DNA of 64,000 nucleotides from Aneurinibacillus sp. REN35 (GTDB taxonomy: Bacteria > Bacillota > Bacilli > Aneurinibacillales > Aneurinibacillaceae). The position numbers and the translations under genes are program-made. Shown piece after piece: positions 34,739 through 42,970 of the stretch. Where the stretch lies: contig NZ_JBFTXJ020000002.1 of assembly GCF_041379945.2 (NCBI RefSeq), forward strand, positions 1 to 64,000, read 5' to 3'. A model generated the notes under the pieces. The model did not search any database, had not been told where the DNA came from, and saw only the letters and a list, made by a program, of their open reading frames with translations. The number at the start of each line of letters is the position of its first letter. Position 1 is the first letter of the stretch.

Positions 34739-35389
34739 TTATTTGTCCTTCATTTCTTTTAGCTCATCAAGCTTCAGCGGCTCGATTGGTGAGGTTGTAT
34801 CAACATGGCCAAGAATGGTGTCCACTTCTTTACCGTCAATGACAACTTTCATGTTTTTGTAGCCAAATTGCTGTAAAATGGTTGCCATCTCTTCAAGCAG
34901 GAACATTTCGCCGGTAGAACCCAGGTTGGCTTTCTTAATTTCAGGAGAGAGGCTGATGATGGCGGTATCCCCTTCTTTTTTCAGCGATTGAATCTTGACT
35001 TCTTTAGGCATAAGAGACGTAAGCTTTTTGCTTTGCGGCCCATTCTGCCATGCCATTAATGCAATGGTCGGGAGATTTTCTTCTTTTTTGTATTTAATGG
35101 TGCGTGCTTCTTTATATTGCTCCATGAGATCGGTATCGCTAAACACCAGCATTACTTCTTTTTCTTTAATACTTTCTTCCTCTGAATTATCAGCTGATGG
35201 CTGTTCTTCTTTTGGCGCTTCTGTCGGTGTTTGCTTGCTTGTATTATTTGGCTGCTGCGCAGGAGGGTTCTGCGTGGTATTATTACCTTCCGGAGCGGAG
35301 CCACCGCTTGGAGTGGAAGATGTTGTACAGCCCGTAATGGCTAGCATAAGCATAAGTAAGATAAAGACAAGTGCGCGATGTAGACGCAT
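34739..35389 (-). CDS. GerMN-domain lipoprotein
   Basis: A 216-residue lipoprotein: signal segment, lipobox I-T-G-C (Cys21), a low-complexity Pro/Asn/Glu linker (about 25-75) and one GerMN domain (about 80-200). B. subtilis GerM, needed for sporulation and germination, has two such domains; this protein has one and a longer linker. The start ATG 35389 follows AAGGGAAGG. Confidence 0.85.
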   Translation of the reverse strand: MRLHRALVFILLMLMLAITGCTTSSTPSGGSAPEGNNTTQNPPAQQPNNTSKQTPTEAPKEEQPSADNSEEESIKEKEVMLVFSDTDLMEQYKEARTIKYKKEENLPTIALMAWQNGPQSKKLTSLMPKEVKIQSLKKEGDTAIISLSPEIKKANLGSTGEMFLLEEMATILQQFGYKNMKVVIDGKEVDTILGHVDTTSPIEPLKLDELKEMKDK

Positions 35390-35576
35390 ATGTATCCTTC
35401 CCTTCTGACTGAAATAGACTTAATTTCTATTCTTACACAATAAGTTACCAGAAAACACCTGCTGAAGTCCTAATCTCTCCATTGTAGTTAGACTCTTGGA
35501 AGTTGAAAACGATGCAGCAAATTATAAATTTTTTATGCTACAATATAAATTGAATTCGAAAGCAGGAGATGAAGCA

Positions 35577-36248
35577 ATGGAAAACACATCCGTTCTTTCA
35601 ATTGTGAAAGCGATCAGCGATGTATTCCCTCAGGAAGCTTCGATTGCGATTGCGGATAAATCAAGATTCATCTATTACCAGCCCAGCCGGGCTATAGATC
35701 TGAAAATCAAACCAGGCGACGAAATTTCTGAAGGAACACTCACACGCCAAGCGCTTTCACGAAAACAGAAAATAGAGCAGTATCTCGACAATAGTGTGTT
35801 TGGTGTCTCATATTATGCGATGAGTACGCCCATACTAAATGAAGGCGATGCGGAAGGGTGCATTACGGCGATTTTTCCACCGACGGCAACGCCCGGTCTT
35901 CCCAAATTACCGCGTCATCACTTTTTAATCGGCAAAGGCGAGGATCGCTGGGTACCGATTCCGCTTGCGGAGATTCATTTTATTGAATCGGAGAAGGGAA
36001 AGACGTACTTGTATACGGAGCGCGGTGTGTATGTGAATAAATACAGCTTACTTGAGCTTGAACGCATGCTGCCGGGTGATTTGTTTATACGGAGTCATCG
36101 CGCTTATATGGTGAATGTCTACTCCATTGATGAGATTCATCCAGATTTTCACTCAACATTTATGCTGATCATGAATGATGCGGCGCGCACCCGTGTGCCG
36201 GTTAGTCAAAAATATGCCAGCTCGTTCCGTCGCCTGCTGGGATTTTAA
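35577..36248 (+). CDS. LytTR-family transcriptional regulator
   Basis: A 223-residue DNA-binding protein. The N-terminal half (about 5-110) looks like a PAS/GAF-type sensor; the C-terminal LytTR domain (about 125-220) reads I-H-F-I-E-S-E-K-G-K-T-Y-L-Y-T and F-I-R-S-H-R-A-Y-M-V-N. There is no receiver domain, so it likely senses a ligand directly. The start ATG 35577 follows AGCAGGAGATG; an in-frame start at 35496 lacks a site. It precedes the CoA-transferase gene, its probable target. Confidence 0.85.
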   Translation: MENTSVLSIVKAISDVFPQEASIAIADKSRFIYYQPSRAIDLKIKPGDEISEGTLTRQALSRKQKIEQYLDNSVFGVSYYAMSTPILNEGDAEGCITAIFPPTATPGLPKLPRHHFLIGKGEDRWVPIPLAEIHFIESEKGKTYLYTERGVYVNKYSLLELERMLPGDLFIRSHRAYMVNVYSIDEIHPDFHSTFMLIMNDAARTRVPVSQKYASSFRRLLGF

Positions 36249-36272
36249 GAAGGGGAGACCCTTCTTTTTTTA
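36248..36272 (+). terminator. Terminator of the LytTR gene
   Basis: AGAAGGG / CCCTTCT stem with TTTTTTT. Confidence 0.85.
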
Positions 36273-36281
36273 TGGATATTG

Positions 36282-36298
36282 TTGTAAAGCGCTTTCAA
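36282..36298 (+). promoter_or_regulatory. cre site (CcpA operator)
   Basis: TTGTAAAGCGCTTTCAA fits the cre consensus TGWAARCGYTWWCA closely. A weaker cre-like sequence lies at 36427-36440 next to the CoA-transferase start. Carbon-catabolite control of acetate/succinate CoA metabolism is expected. Confidence 0.75.
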
Positions 36299-36316
36299 AA
36301 AAATGGAGGCGCACGT

Positions 36317-36391
36317 ATGCTTCACTCCTATATTCTCTGCTTTATCGATGTATTTTCTCCTTTATTCGCTTTCTGCGGCGGCAACACATAA
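36317..36391 (+). CDS. Possible 24-codon leader peptide
   Basis: ATG 36317 follows GGAGG (36305-36309). The product is a short hydrophobic peptide with two Cys and an F-C-G-G-N-T end. It sits between the cre site and the CoA-transferase gene. It may be chance; the good ribosome site is the only support. Confidence 0.3.
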   Translation: MLHSYILCFIDVFSPLFAFCGGNT

Positions 36392-36455
36392 GGCGTGCTA
36401 TTGTTTATATTACAAATTGTTAAAATAATAACGTTTTCAAAAGGGGCGTATTCAC

Positions 36456-38006
36456 ATGTTCACGAAACGTTTACGTAATAAAGCACTCCAAGAACGTCTG
36501 GTGACAGCGCAAGAAGCAGCAAGCTGGATTAAAGATGGAATGACTCTTGGCTTAAGCGGATTCACGCAAGCCGGGGATGCAAAAGCCGTTCCGCGCGCCT
36601 TGGTAGAGCGGGTAAAAGAAACAGGCGAACAATTGAAAGTAAATGTATATACAGGTGCTTCTCTCAGTTCCGAAGTTGATGGGATTATGGCGGAAGCGGG
36701 CATCATTAACCGCCGCCTTCCTTTTCAAGCCGAGAAACGTATGCGCAGTAAGATTAACAGCGGTGAGATCACGTATATCGATCAGCATCTGTCTCATACT
36801 GCTGAAATGGTGCGTGCTGGCACGATTGACGCCATCGATGTAGCAATTGTGGAAGCGGTTGCGGTGACGGAGGAAGGTCACATTGTTCCGACGACTTCGA
36901 TTGGCAACTCATCCATTTTTATTGAGCATGCAAAAGAAGTCATCATCGAGTTAAATATGGCGCAGCCGCTTACGCTTGAAGGCATACACGACTCATATGA
37001 TGTAGGACCTCAAGGGCATCGTCAGCCAATTCCGTTGACGGCAGTAGAACAGCGAATCGGAACGTCTGCGATTCCTGTTCCGCTTGAGAAAATCAGAGGG
37101 ATTGTCGTAACGGATGAGCAGGATACGGCATCTTCAATCGTAAAGCCTGATGAGGAAACTGCTGTTATGGCGGGTCACTTAATTGAGTTTTTACGCAACG
37201 AAGTCAGAGAAGGCCGTCTGCAAAAAACGCTCGCGCCGATGCAATCAGGTATTGGATCGGTAGCCAATGCCGTTTTCCACGGATTTTTGGATTCGGAGTT
37301 TACCGACCTTGAAGTATACTCAGAAGTGCTTCAGGATGCGGTATTTGATCTGCTTGACGCAGGAAAGATCCGCTTTGCATCTGGATGCTCAATCATTCTG
37401 TCGAAGGAGAAGGGCCAACAGGTCTTCCCGAATTTCGAGAAGTATAAAGATCGCGTACTTTTGCGTCCGCAGGAAATTTCCAATCATCCGGAAATCGTGC
37501 GCCGTCTCGGCCTGATTGCGATCAATACGGCACTTGAGCTTGATATTTATGGCAATGTGAATTCCACACACGTGATGGGAACAAACATGATGAACGGCAT
37601 TGGCGGCTCCGGTGATTTTGCCCGCAATGCTCGTCTGGGGATCTTTGTTACGAAGTCCATTGCCAAAGGTGGCGACATATCAAGCATTGTACCGTTTGTG
37701 CCGCATGTAGATCATACAGAGCATGATGTGGATGTGATTGTAACGGAACAAGGTGTAGCCGATCTACGCGGTCTTTCTCCGCGTGAGCGCGCCGAAGCGA
37801 TTATCGAGAACTGTGCACACCCGGACTATCGTCCGCAACTGCGTGCATATTTTGAAGAAGCTTGTGAGCAGGGCGGACAGACGCCGCATATATTGGAAGA
37901 AGCTTTCGCATTTCATACGCGTTATAGAGAAACAGGAACCATGCTTGATAAGTCCTTACAAGGAATGGCGCAAGCAGAAACAGACAAAGAAACTGTACAC
38001 GTATAG
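36456..38006 (+). CDS. Acetyl-CoA hydrolase / succinyl-CoA:acetate CoA-transferase
   Basis: A 516-residue cytosolic enzyme of the Ach1/ScpC/AarC family that moves CoA between acetate and succinate (or hydrolyses acetyl-CoA). The G-F-T-Q-A-G-D-A-K-A-V-P motif at the N-terminus, G-I-G-S-V-A-N-A-V, the probable catalytic Glu290 in Y-S-E-V-L-Q-D and the C-terminal G-I-G-G-S-G-D-F-A-R-N-A loop are present. The length is typical. The start ATG 36456 follows AAAGGGGC. Likely control by CcpA (cre) and the upstream LytTR protein. Confidence 0.9.
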   Translation: MFTKRLRNKALQERLVTAQEAASWIKDGMTLGLSGFTQAGDAKAVPRALVERVKETGEQLKVNVYTGASLSSEVDGIMAEAGIINRRLPFQAEKRMRSKINSGEITYIDQHLSHTAEMVRAGTIDAIDVAIVEAVAVTEEGHIVPTTSIGNSSIFIEHAKEVIIELNMAQPLTLEGIHDSYDVGPQGHRQPIPLTAVEQRIGTSAIPVPLEKIRGIVVTDEQDTASSIVKPDEETAVMAGHLIEFLRNEVREGRLQKTLAPMQSGIGSVANAVFHGFLDSEFTDLEVYSEVLQDAVFDLLDAGKIRFASGCSIILSKEKGQQVFPNFEKYKDRVLLRPQEISNHPEIVRRLGLIAINTALELDIYGNVNSTHVMGTNMMNGIGGSGDFARNARLGIFVTKSIAKGGDISSIVPFVPHVDHTEHDVDVIVTEQGVADLRGLSPRERAEAIIENCAHPDYRPQLRAYFEEACEQGGQTPHILEEAFAFHTRYRETGTMLDKSLQGMAQAETDKETVHV

Positions 38007-38072
38007 ATAAGACAGAGCGTGCACGGTGAAACAAGAGGATACGTGGAGAGAAACCATATAGACAGAACGGAT

Positions 38073-38107
38073 GCCGCCTTTCTAATTGAAAGGCGGCTCT
38101 CTTTTTT
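38073..38107 (+). terminator. Terminator of the CoA-transferase gene
   Basis: GCCGCCTTTC / GAAAGGCGGC stem and TCTCTTTTTT tail. Confidence 0.85.
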
Positions 38108-38175
38108 CATTCCTTTTTTATAGGCTTTCTTGTATAGTGGTAAAAGATGCTACGATTAACGGGAGTTTGATTGCT

Positions 38176-40263
38176 ATGAGACAAAACCAGGAGGATATGT
38201 GCGAGATGAGGCACCTGCCGCCCGGCGTGACCGCAGCGTCGGCCATTCCTCGGGCCGAGACGGCGGATGGACTGACTTCAGAGCATGTAGTGACAGATGA
38301 CGCGGCAGACGCGTTTTTCTTTCGTGCACTGGAGCAAACAGGCATTCGCCTAAACGAATCGCAAATCGAAGCGGTAAGAGCTACAGAAGGCCCCGTACTC
38401 ATCAACGCGGGTGCCGGAAGTGGGAAGACGACCGTCCTTACCTGTCGTACCGCCTATCTTATGCTGGTCAAAGGTGTGCCGCCGCGTGATATTGTATTGG
38501 TCACCTTTACCCGCCAGGCTGCACGTCAGATGAAGGAGAGGCTGCTTTCGATTCCCGGTGTTACGCAAGGGATGGTAAAACAGATTATTGCCGGTACATT
38601 CCATTCGCTGGCGCGGACGATTTATTTTCACAAGCTTAGCCAGTCACCGCGCATTATGAGTGAAAAGCAAAAAACATACATGATCGAACAAATCACCAAG
38701 GAGATGGCGACAGGGGAACAATATGAACCAGAGACGCTGCTCTCCCTACTTGCCTATCTTAAGAATAATTTGTTCGTAGTCGGCGATACGTGGGTAACAG
38801 AAGAAGTGGAAGGGCTTAAAGACGATGCGCGCCGTGTACTTAAGCGATATGAATCGCAGAAGCAGGATAATAACCTTATCGACTATGAAGACCTGATTAC
38901 CGGATGCATTGAAACGCTGCGTCAGAATGAAAAGTACCTCGGTGCGCTGCGCCGTCGGATGGCGTATATTATGGTGGATGAATATCAGGATACAAACATC
39001 GCACAATATGAAATGATTCGGCTGCTCTCAAGCACGTCCAACTTATGTGCGGTTGGAGACCCGGACCAGGCAATTTATGGCTGGAGGGGTGCGGAGCCTT
39101 CTATTATTCTGCGCTTTCCGGATGAGCATCCAGACTGTACGCGCATTACGCTTGATATTAACTACCGCTCCTCCGCAGGCGTTGTCGGTCTCGGCAATGA
39201 AGTGATTCGGCATAATAAGAAGCGTTTTAAGAAAGAATTGAAAGTACTGCCTGGTGAAGTTCGGCTGCCGAAGTATTTTACGGCCCGCTCTGTGGAGCGA
39301 GAAGCGGAGGAAGTGCTGCAGTTGATTGAACAGTTGACCGCATCTGATGGGTATGAGTATGGTGATATCGCTATTCTCTATCGGACGCACAGTACGGTGC
39401 GTACCTTATATGAGAAGCTGCTGCTAAGCGGTATTCCGTTCACCACGCATCGTGACGACCCAACATTTTATGAACTTTCTACCATTCGTCCGGTGCTTGA
39501 TTTTATGCGGCTGTCGCTTGATCCATATAACGAAGCGGCACTCGAAGGTGTCCTGCCCTGTCTATATATCAGCAAAGCCCGCTTCATGAAAGAAATCCAA
39601 ATCCTCTCGATTCAGCGGGGCGTATCCTATGTGGAGGCGCTGCGGTATTTAGAGGGCATTCCATCATTTCAGCGCCGGCGCATCAGTGAACAGGTCGATT
39701 GGCTCAGAAGCATTGCCCGGTTAAGTCCGCTGCAGGCTGTGCGAGAGATTCGCAATGAAGCAGGGGGCGGCTATGATAAGTTTCTCGGCAGTGAACAGGA
39801 AGGAGCCGTGACTTATCATAAGGAGATGCTGCGTGATGATCTGTTTGAGCTTGAAGAAGCGGTGAAGGCATTCGCTACGGTAACTGAATTCTTAGCATAT
39901 GCAGATACCATTCTCGCACAGAAAGAGACACGGAAAAAAATGCAGCAACCAAATCATGGTGTCACGCTGCAGACCATTCACAGTGCCAAAGGACTTGAGT
40001 ATCCGGTCGTTATTCTTATCGGAGCAATTGACGGTGTCCTCCCGCATAGCATTGCGGTGGACCCGGAGGAGAAGCCGGATTTTTGGCTGCATAAGAAAAA
40101 CGATGAGAAACAGGACGAAGCAGTGGAGGAGGAGCGTCGGCTCGCATACGTGGCTGTTACAAGAGCGATGCAGGAGCTCTATATCAGTACGCCGCAGTAT
40201 TTTCGCGGCAAGCCCGCCATCCCGTCCCCCTTCCTGTTAGAAGCGTTTCGCAGCGCACCATAG
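38176..40263 (+). CDS. UvrD/Rep-type superfamily 1 DNA helicase
   Basis: About 695 residues. Helicase motifs: Q-motif N-E-S-Q (near 62-65), Walker A A-G-A-G-S-G-K-T-T, V-D-E-Y-Q-D-T-N, G-D-P-D-Q-A-I-Y-G-W-R-G-A, T-I-H-S-A-K-G-L-E-Y and V-A-V-T-R-A. The length and lack of a C-terminal Tudor-like tail resemble B. subtilis YjcD more than PcrA. The start is uncertain: ATG 38176 (GGGAG 10 bases upstream) or ATG 38206 (AGGAGG 11 bases upstream). Confidence 0.88.
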   Translation: MRQNQEDMCEMRHLPPGVTAASAIPRAETADGLTSEHVVTDDAADAFFFRALEQTGIRLNESQIEAVRATEGPVLINAGAGSGKTTVLTCRTAYLMLVKGVPPRDIVLVTFTRQAARQMKERLLSIPGVTQGMVKQIIAGTFHSLARTIYFHKLSQSPRIMSEKQKTYMIEQITKEMATGEQYEPETLLSLLAYLKNNLFVVGDTWVTEEVEGLKDDARRVLKRYESQKQDNNLIDYEDLITGCIETLRQNEKYLGALRRRMAYIMVDEYQDTNIAQYEMIRLLSSTSNLCAVGDPDQAIYGWRGAEPSIILRFPDEHPDCTRITLDINYRSSAGVVGLGNEVIRHNKKRFKKELKVLPGEVRLPKYFTARSVEREAEEVLQLIEQLTASDGYEYGDIAILYRTHSTVRTLYEKLLLSGIPFTTHRDDPTFYELSTIRPVLDFMRLSLDPYNEAALEGVLPCLYISKARFMKEIQILSIQRGVSYVEALRYLEGIPSFQRRRISEQVDWLRSIARLSPLQAVREIRNEAGGGYDKFLGSEQEGAVTYHKEMLRDDLFELEEAVKAFATVTEFLAYADTILAQKETRKKMQQPNHGVTLQTIHSAKGLEYPVVILIGAIDGVLPHSIAVDPEEKPDFWLHKKNDEKQDEAVEEERRLAYVAVTRAMQELYISTPQYFRGKPAIPSPFLLEAFRSAP

Positions 40264-40302
40264 ATTTTAGTACGCAGGTAATAATAAGGAGGAACACAAT
40301 CA

Positions 40303-41163
40303 GTGAAACCAGAAGCAGGCATGCTGGTGACAGCAACCGTAGAAAGAAAGGCGCCGTTTGGTTATTTTCTGTCGGTAGGGGGACAAGACGTCCTTCTACA
40401 TCAGAGTGAAGTGGAAGATGGGGTAGAGATTGGTTCACAAGTAGAAGTGTTTCTCTATCATGATCATCAGGACAGGCTGGCCGCCACGCAGCATAAGCCG
40501 CATGTTACACTTGGCGAGTTCGGCTGGCTTGAAGTGAAGGACATACACCCGCGCATGGGCGTGTTTTTGGATAATGGCATTCAGAAGGATTTATTACTTC
40601 CGGCTGATCAGCTGCCCGAGATCAAAAGTAAATGGCCGCGTGAGGGTGATCGCGTATATGTACAGCTTGAGCATGATAAGCAGGGCCGGATGCTTGCGGT
40701 ACTTGCGCGCGAGGAGGATTTTGCCCAGGTTGCTACGCCAGCAGAGGAAGAGGCGTTCAATCAAGATATCACCGGATATATCTATAAAGTCATTAAAATT
40801 GGCGCATTCCTGCTAACCGAGGGGCAGCACCTTGCGTTCATTCATCGGGATGAGGCGAGTGAGTCCCTGCGTGTAGGACAGCGGGTAGAAGGCCGCGTCT
40901 CAAAAGTGCGCGAAGACGGGCGACTTAATGTAACGATGAAGCCGCGCAAAGAAATAAGCTATAACCAAGACGCTGAGATGATTTATGATTACCTAAAAAA
41001 TCGGGGCGGGCGCATGCCGTATACGGATAAGACTGAGCCGGATGTTATTAAAGAGAAGTTTGGTATCAGTAAAGCCGGCTTCAAGCGTGCATTAGGCAAA
41101 TTAATGAAAGAACGCGGAGTTTATCAGGAAGATGGCTGGACCATTCTTTCAGAAAAAAAATAA
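40303..41163 (+). CDS. cvfB: CvfB-like S1-domain RNA-binding protein
   Basis: A 286-residue protein with S1-type OB folds at about 1-65, 70-140 and 145-215 and a C-terminal winged helix (about 225-284, containing F-G-I-S-K-A-G-F-K-R-A-L-G). This is the CvfB/YitL architecture; in S. aureus CvfB affects virulence gene expression through RNA. The start is GTG 40303 after AAGGAGG (11 bases). Confidence 0.88.
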   Translation: MKPEAGMLVTATVERKAPFGYFLSVGGQDVLLHQSEVEDGVEIGSQVEVFLYHDHQDRLAATQHKPHVTLGEFGWLEVKDIHPRMGVFLDNGIQKDLLLPADQLPEIKSKWPREGDRVYVQLEHDKQGRMLAVLAREEDFAQVATPAEEEAFNQDITGYIYKVIKIGAFLLTEGQHLAFIHRDEASESLRVGQRVEGRVSKVREDGRLNVTMKPRKEISYNQDAEMIYDYLKNRGGRMPYTDKTEPDVIKEKFGISKAGFKRALGKLMKERGVYQEDGWTILSEKK

Positions 41164-41183
41164 TGATACATTCCTACAACAGG

Positions 41184-41208
41184 CGCCGATATTTTATCGG
41201 CGTTTTTA
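41184..41208 (+). terminator. Terminator of cvfB
   Basis: CGCCGAT / ATCGGCG stem and TTTTT. The following 220 bases are AT-rich leader with a TTGAAT-N18-TACAAT promoter-like pair at 41231-41260. Confidence 0.8.
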
Positions 41209-41435
41209 TCTTTTCTAGTACAATATGTACTTGAATTATTTATGAGAAAGCGCATACAATGTAAGTATATACAATTCAGACTATAAGCAATATATAAATA
41301 AGAGAAAAATACATATCAAAATGTTTAAAATGCGACATAAACGTGGTAATGGATACGAAAATATATACCATACATAATCCGGAACTGGTGAATACAACAT
41401 ACAACACACACCATATCAAGGGAGGCTGCTAGGCA

Positions 41436-41696
41436 GTGGTATATTATGATGAGAAGTCGCAGATGAAAAAATGGGAACGCTTATCAAATTTGCGAATGCA
41501 GATGCTTTCCATGGAGAATAATACATGGACAGAGCCCGAAGAAGAAGAGTCGACGGTGCTAGATGATATGAGAAGCGGTGAAACGATTAACATCAATGCA
41601 ATTCACACCGGCGTGTCTTGGCAGCAGGCCCATGAAGTAAATCGAAGCATTTCACGCTTGATGGGAATGGATGCATATCGAGGCACCTTTGAATAA
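41436..41696 (+). CDS. Small hypothetical protein
   Basis: An 86-residue soluble, acidic protein with GTG start 41436, 9 bases after GGGAGG. It is helical with an E-E-E-E-S cluster, and its C-terminal half (I-N-I-N-A-I-H-T-G-V-S-W-Q-Q-A-H-E-V-N-R-S-I) looks like a small DNA-binding helix pair. No family is recognised. It is closed by a strong terminator. Confidence 0.6.
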   Translation: MVYYDEKSQMKKWERLSNLRMQMLSMENNTWTEPEEEESTVLDDMRSGETININAIHTGVSWQQAHEVNRSISRLMGMDAYRGTFE

Positions 41697-41731
41697 AAAA
41701 TGTCCTGTACAATCTGTACAGGACATTTTTC
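41697..41731 (+). terminator. Rho-independent terminator
   Basis: AAATGTCCTGTACA / TGTACAGGACATTT with only ATC between the arms. Confidence 0.85.
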
Positions 41732-41869
41732 TTTTAAAAAGTTGGCACATTTTCAAGATTCCAACATACATTTTGTAAGAGGAAACAGTTTAGACATCAA
41801 GGATTTTGGGTAAGGTTAGTTAGCTATTATACGCTGTTTTTATCATCTAATAGTAAGGAGAGTGAAGCT

Positions 41870-42046
41870 ATGTACTACGTGGTATATGAAACAATTTCTT
41901 TGTTTGGAAAAGCGAATGATCATAACGTAGCTGCATTTGAAACGCTGGAAGAAGCGCGTTTATTCGCTAAAGAAGTTGCTGAACAGGGCTCTCCACGTGT
42001 AACGATTGCCCAGGAAATGGTCGGTGACGAGCGGCTGGCCAATTAG
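41870..42046 (+). CDS. 58-residue hypothetical protein
   Basis: ATG 41870 after TAAGGAG. The product is a small soluble protein (Y-Y-V-V-Y-E-T, a central A-F-E-T-L-E-E-A-R-L-F-A-K helix, acidic end) with a beta-alpha-beta look. No family is recognised. A terminator follows at 42068-42095. Confidence 0.6.
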   Translation: MYYVVYETISLFGKANDHNVAAFETLEEARLFAKEVAEQGSPRVTIAQEMVGDERLAN

Positions 42047-42067
42047 CTATAGGAAAGGAAAAAGAGT

Positions 42068-42095
42068 GGACCCGGTAGTGTACGGGTCCGCTTTT
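42068..42095 (+). terminator. Rho-independent terminator
   Basis: GGACCCG / CGGGTCC stem with a TTTT tail. Confidence 0.7.
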
Positions 42096-42194
42096 GATTA
42101 TGAATGGGATGGTTGAGATGTTTCGTATATGAAGAAAGCGGGTAAAATATTTCTAACTGAAGCGGTAGATCCCGAAGCAGAGGAGTAGATGAAC

Positions 42195-42389
42195 ATGGTA
42201 CATGGACGTTTGCTTTATTTCAACAAACACTCAGCCATTCCCCAGGAAGAAAGAGACGATGCAACGATGCGTCCAAGTGAAGTGGTGACGTATCGCTTGT
42301 CCGAGGAAGAACTTGAGAAATACCGCAATTTACCGCCGGTTGAAGGCAAGAAAAGCATTTCACTGCCGTACCGGAAAAAGAAGAAGTAA
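42195..42389 (+). CDS. Small basic protein; 5' part duplicated at 46579-46633
   Basis: A 64-residue protein ending in a K-K-K-K tail. The start is ATG 42195, 9 bases after AGGAG; ATG 42189 is only 3 bases from it. No family is recognised. Codons in 42221-42275 are repeated exactly about 4.36 kb downstream, beyond the SLH protein gene. Confidence 0.55.
   Translation: MVHGRLLYFNKHSAIPQEERDDATMRPSEVVTYRLSEEELEKYRNLPPVEGKKSISLPYRKKKK
42221..42275 (+). repeat. 55-bp direct repeat, copy A
   Basis: Identical to 46579-46633. With two mismatches the similarity extends leftward to about 42209 (and 46567). This copy lies inside the small basic protein gene. Confidence 0.95.
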
Positions 42390-42397
42390 GCAGACAC

Positions 42398-42425
42398 ATC
42401 CCCGCCTACAAGGCGGGGATTTTTG
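42398..42425 (+). terminator. Rho-independent terminator
   Basis: ATCCCCGCC / GGCGGGGAT stem and TTTTT. Confidence 0.9.
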
Positions 42426-42427
42426 GT

Positions 42428-42834
42428 GGAAAAATGCAATTGACCACATTTTGACCGCCTTTAGTCTACTAAAGTGCCTGAAGGAGGGTGCCTGCTGCTA
42501 TTCCTCATTGCCATTTCCAAATTAGCTGCCAAGTCTTTCTGCATGTCCAAGGCGTTCAGAAGCCAGCTTTGGATTCTCTCCCTGGATTGGAACCAGGCGA
42601 AAAAAGAAGTCTCATTAACGATCGGAAAGAGGTAAATGAATATGCCGATGAATCCATTTCGGGAAGCAGCGAGCATGGCAAAGGTAAACGGATAGGACTT
42701 CTGTTTTATATACTGAGATGTCACTTTATGCGTGGAAGGGAAATGATGTAAGGAATTAATTTTATAGGTCGAAGAAACTATGTACCCCATTGAAATCATG
42801 ACCAAACATATGACTGAATAGAAAGTAAAGTCGA
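42428..42834. other. Gap before the SLH gene; no supported gene
   Basis: No frame here has both a ribosome site and a recognisable product. A TTGACCACAT decamer at 42440-42449 recurs at 46450-46459, the other side of the SLH gene. A minus-strand open frame (42461-42853) encodes a hydrophobic product but starts at a TTG without a site; it could be a decayed gene. The right end holds the SLH gene promoter. Confidence 0.5.
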
Positions 42835-42843
42835 TGTTATAAT
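42835..42843 (+). promoter_or_regulatory. Extended -10 promoter of the SLH protein gene
   Basis: TG-T-TATAAT (42835-42843) with a weak -35 TGAATA 17 bases upstream. It leaves a leader of about 120 bases containing AGGAGGTGG at 42899-42907 as well as the ribosome site used at 42971. Confidence 0.5.
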
Positions 42844-42970
42844 TTTTACGCAATTCACTATCTTATTTACAGACATATCGTAAAACAAATAAACAAAAGG
42901 AGGTGGAAACTATAAAGTTAAGTTGTTACCTGTGAATTATGATTTTAATTACAAAAGGGGGCTATTGATT

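Noticed and set aside
42461-42853. Minus-strand hydrophobic frame between the small basic protein and the SLH gene
   Set aside because: TTG start without ribosome site and no recognisable family. Possibly a decayed gene, but not supportable as a CDS.
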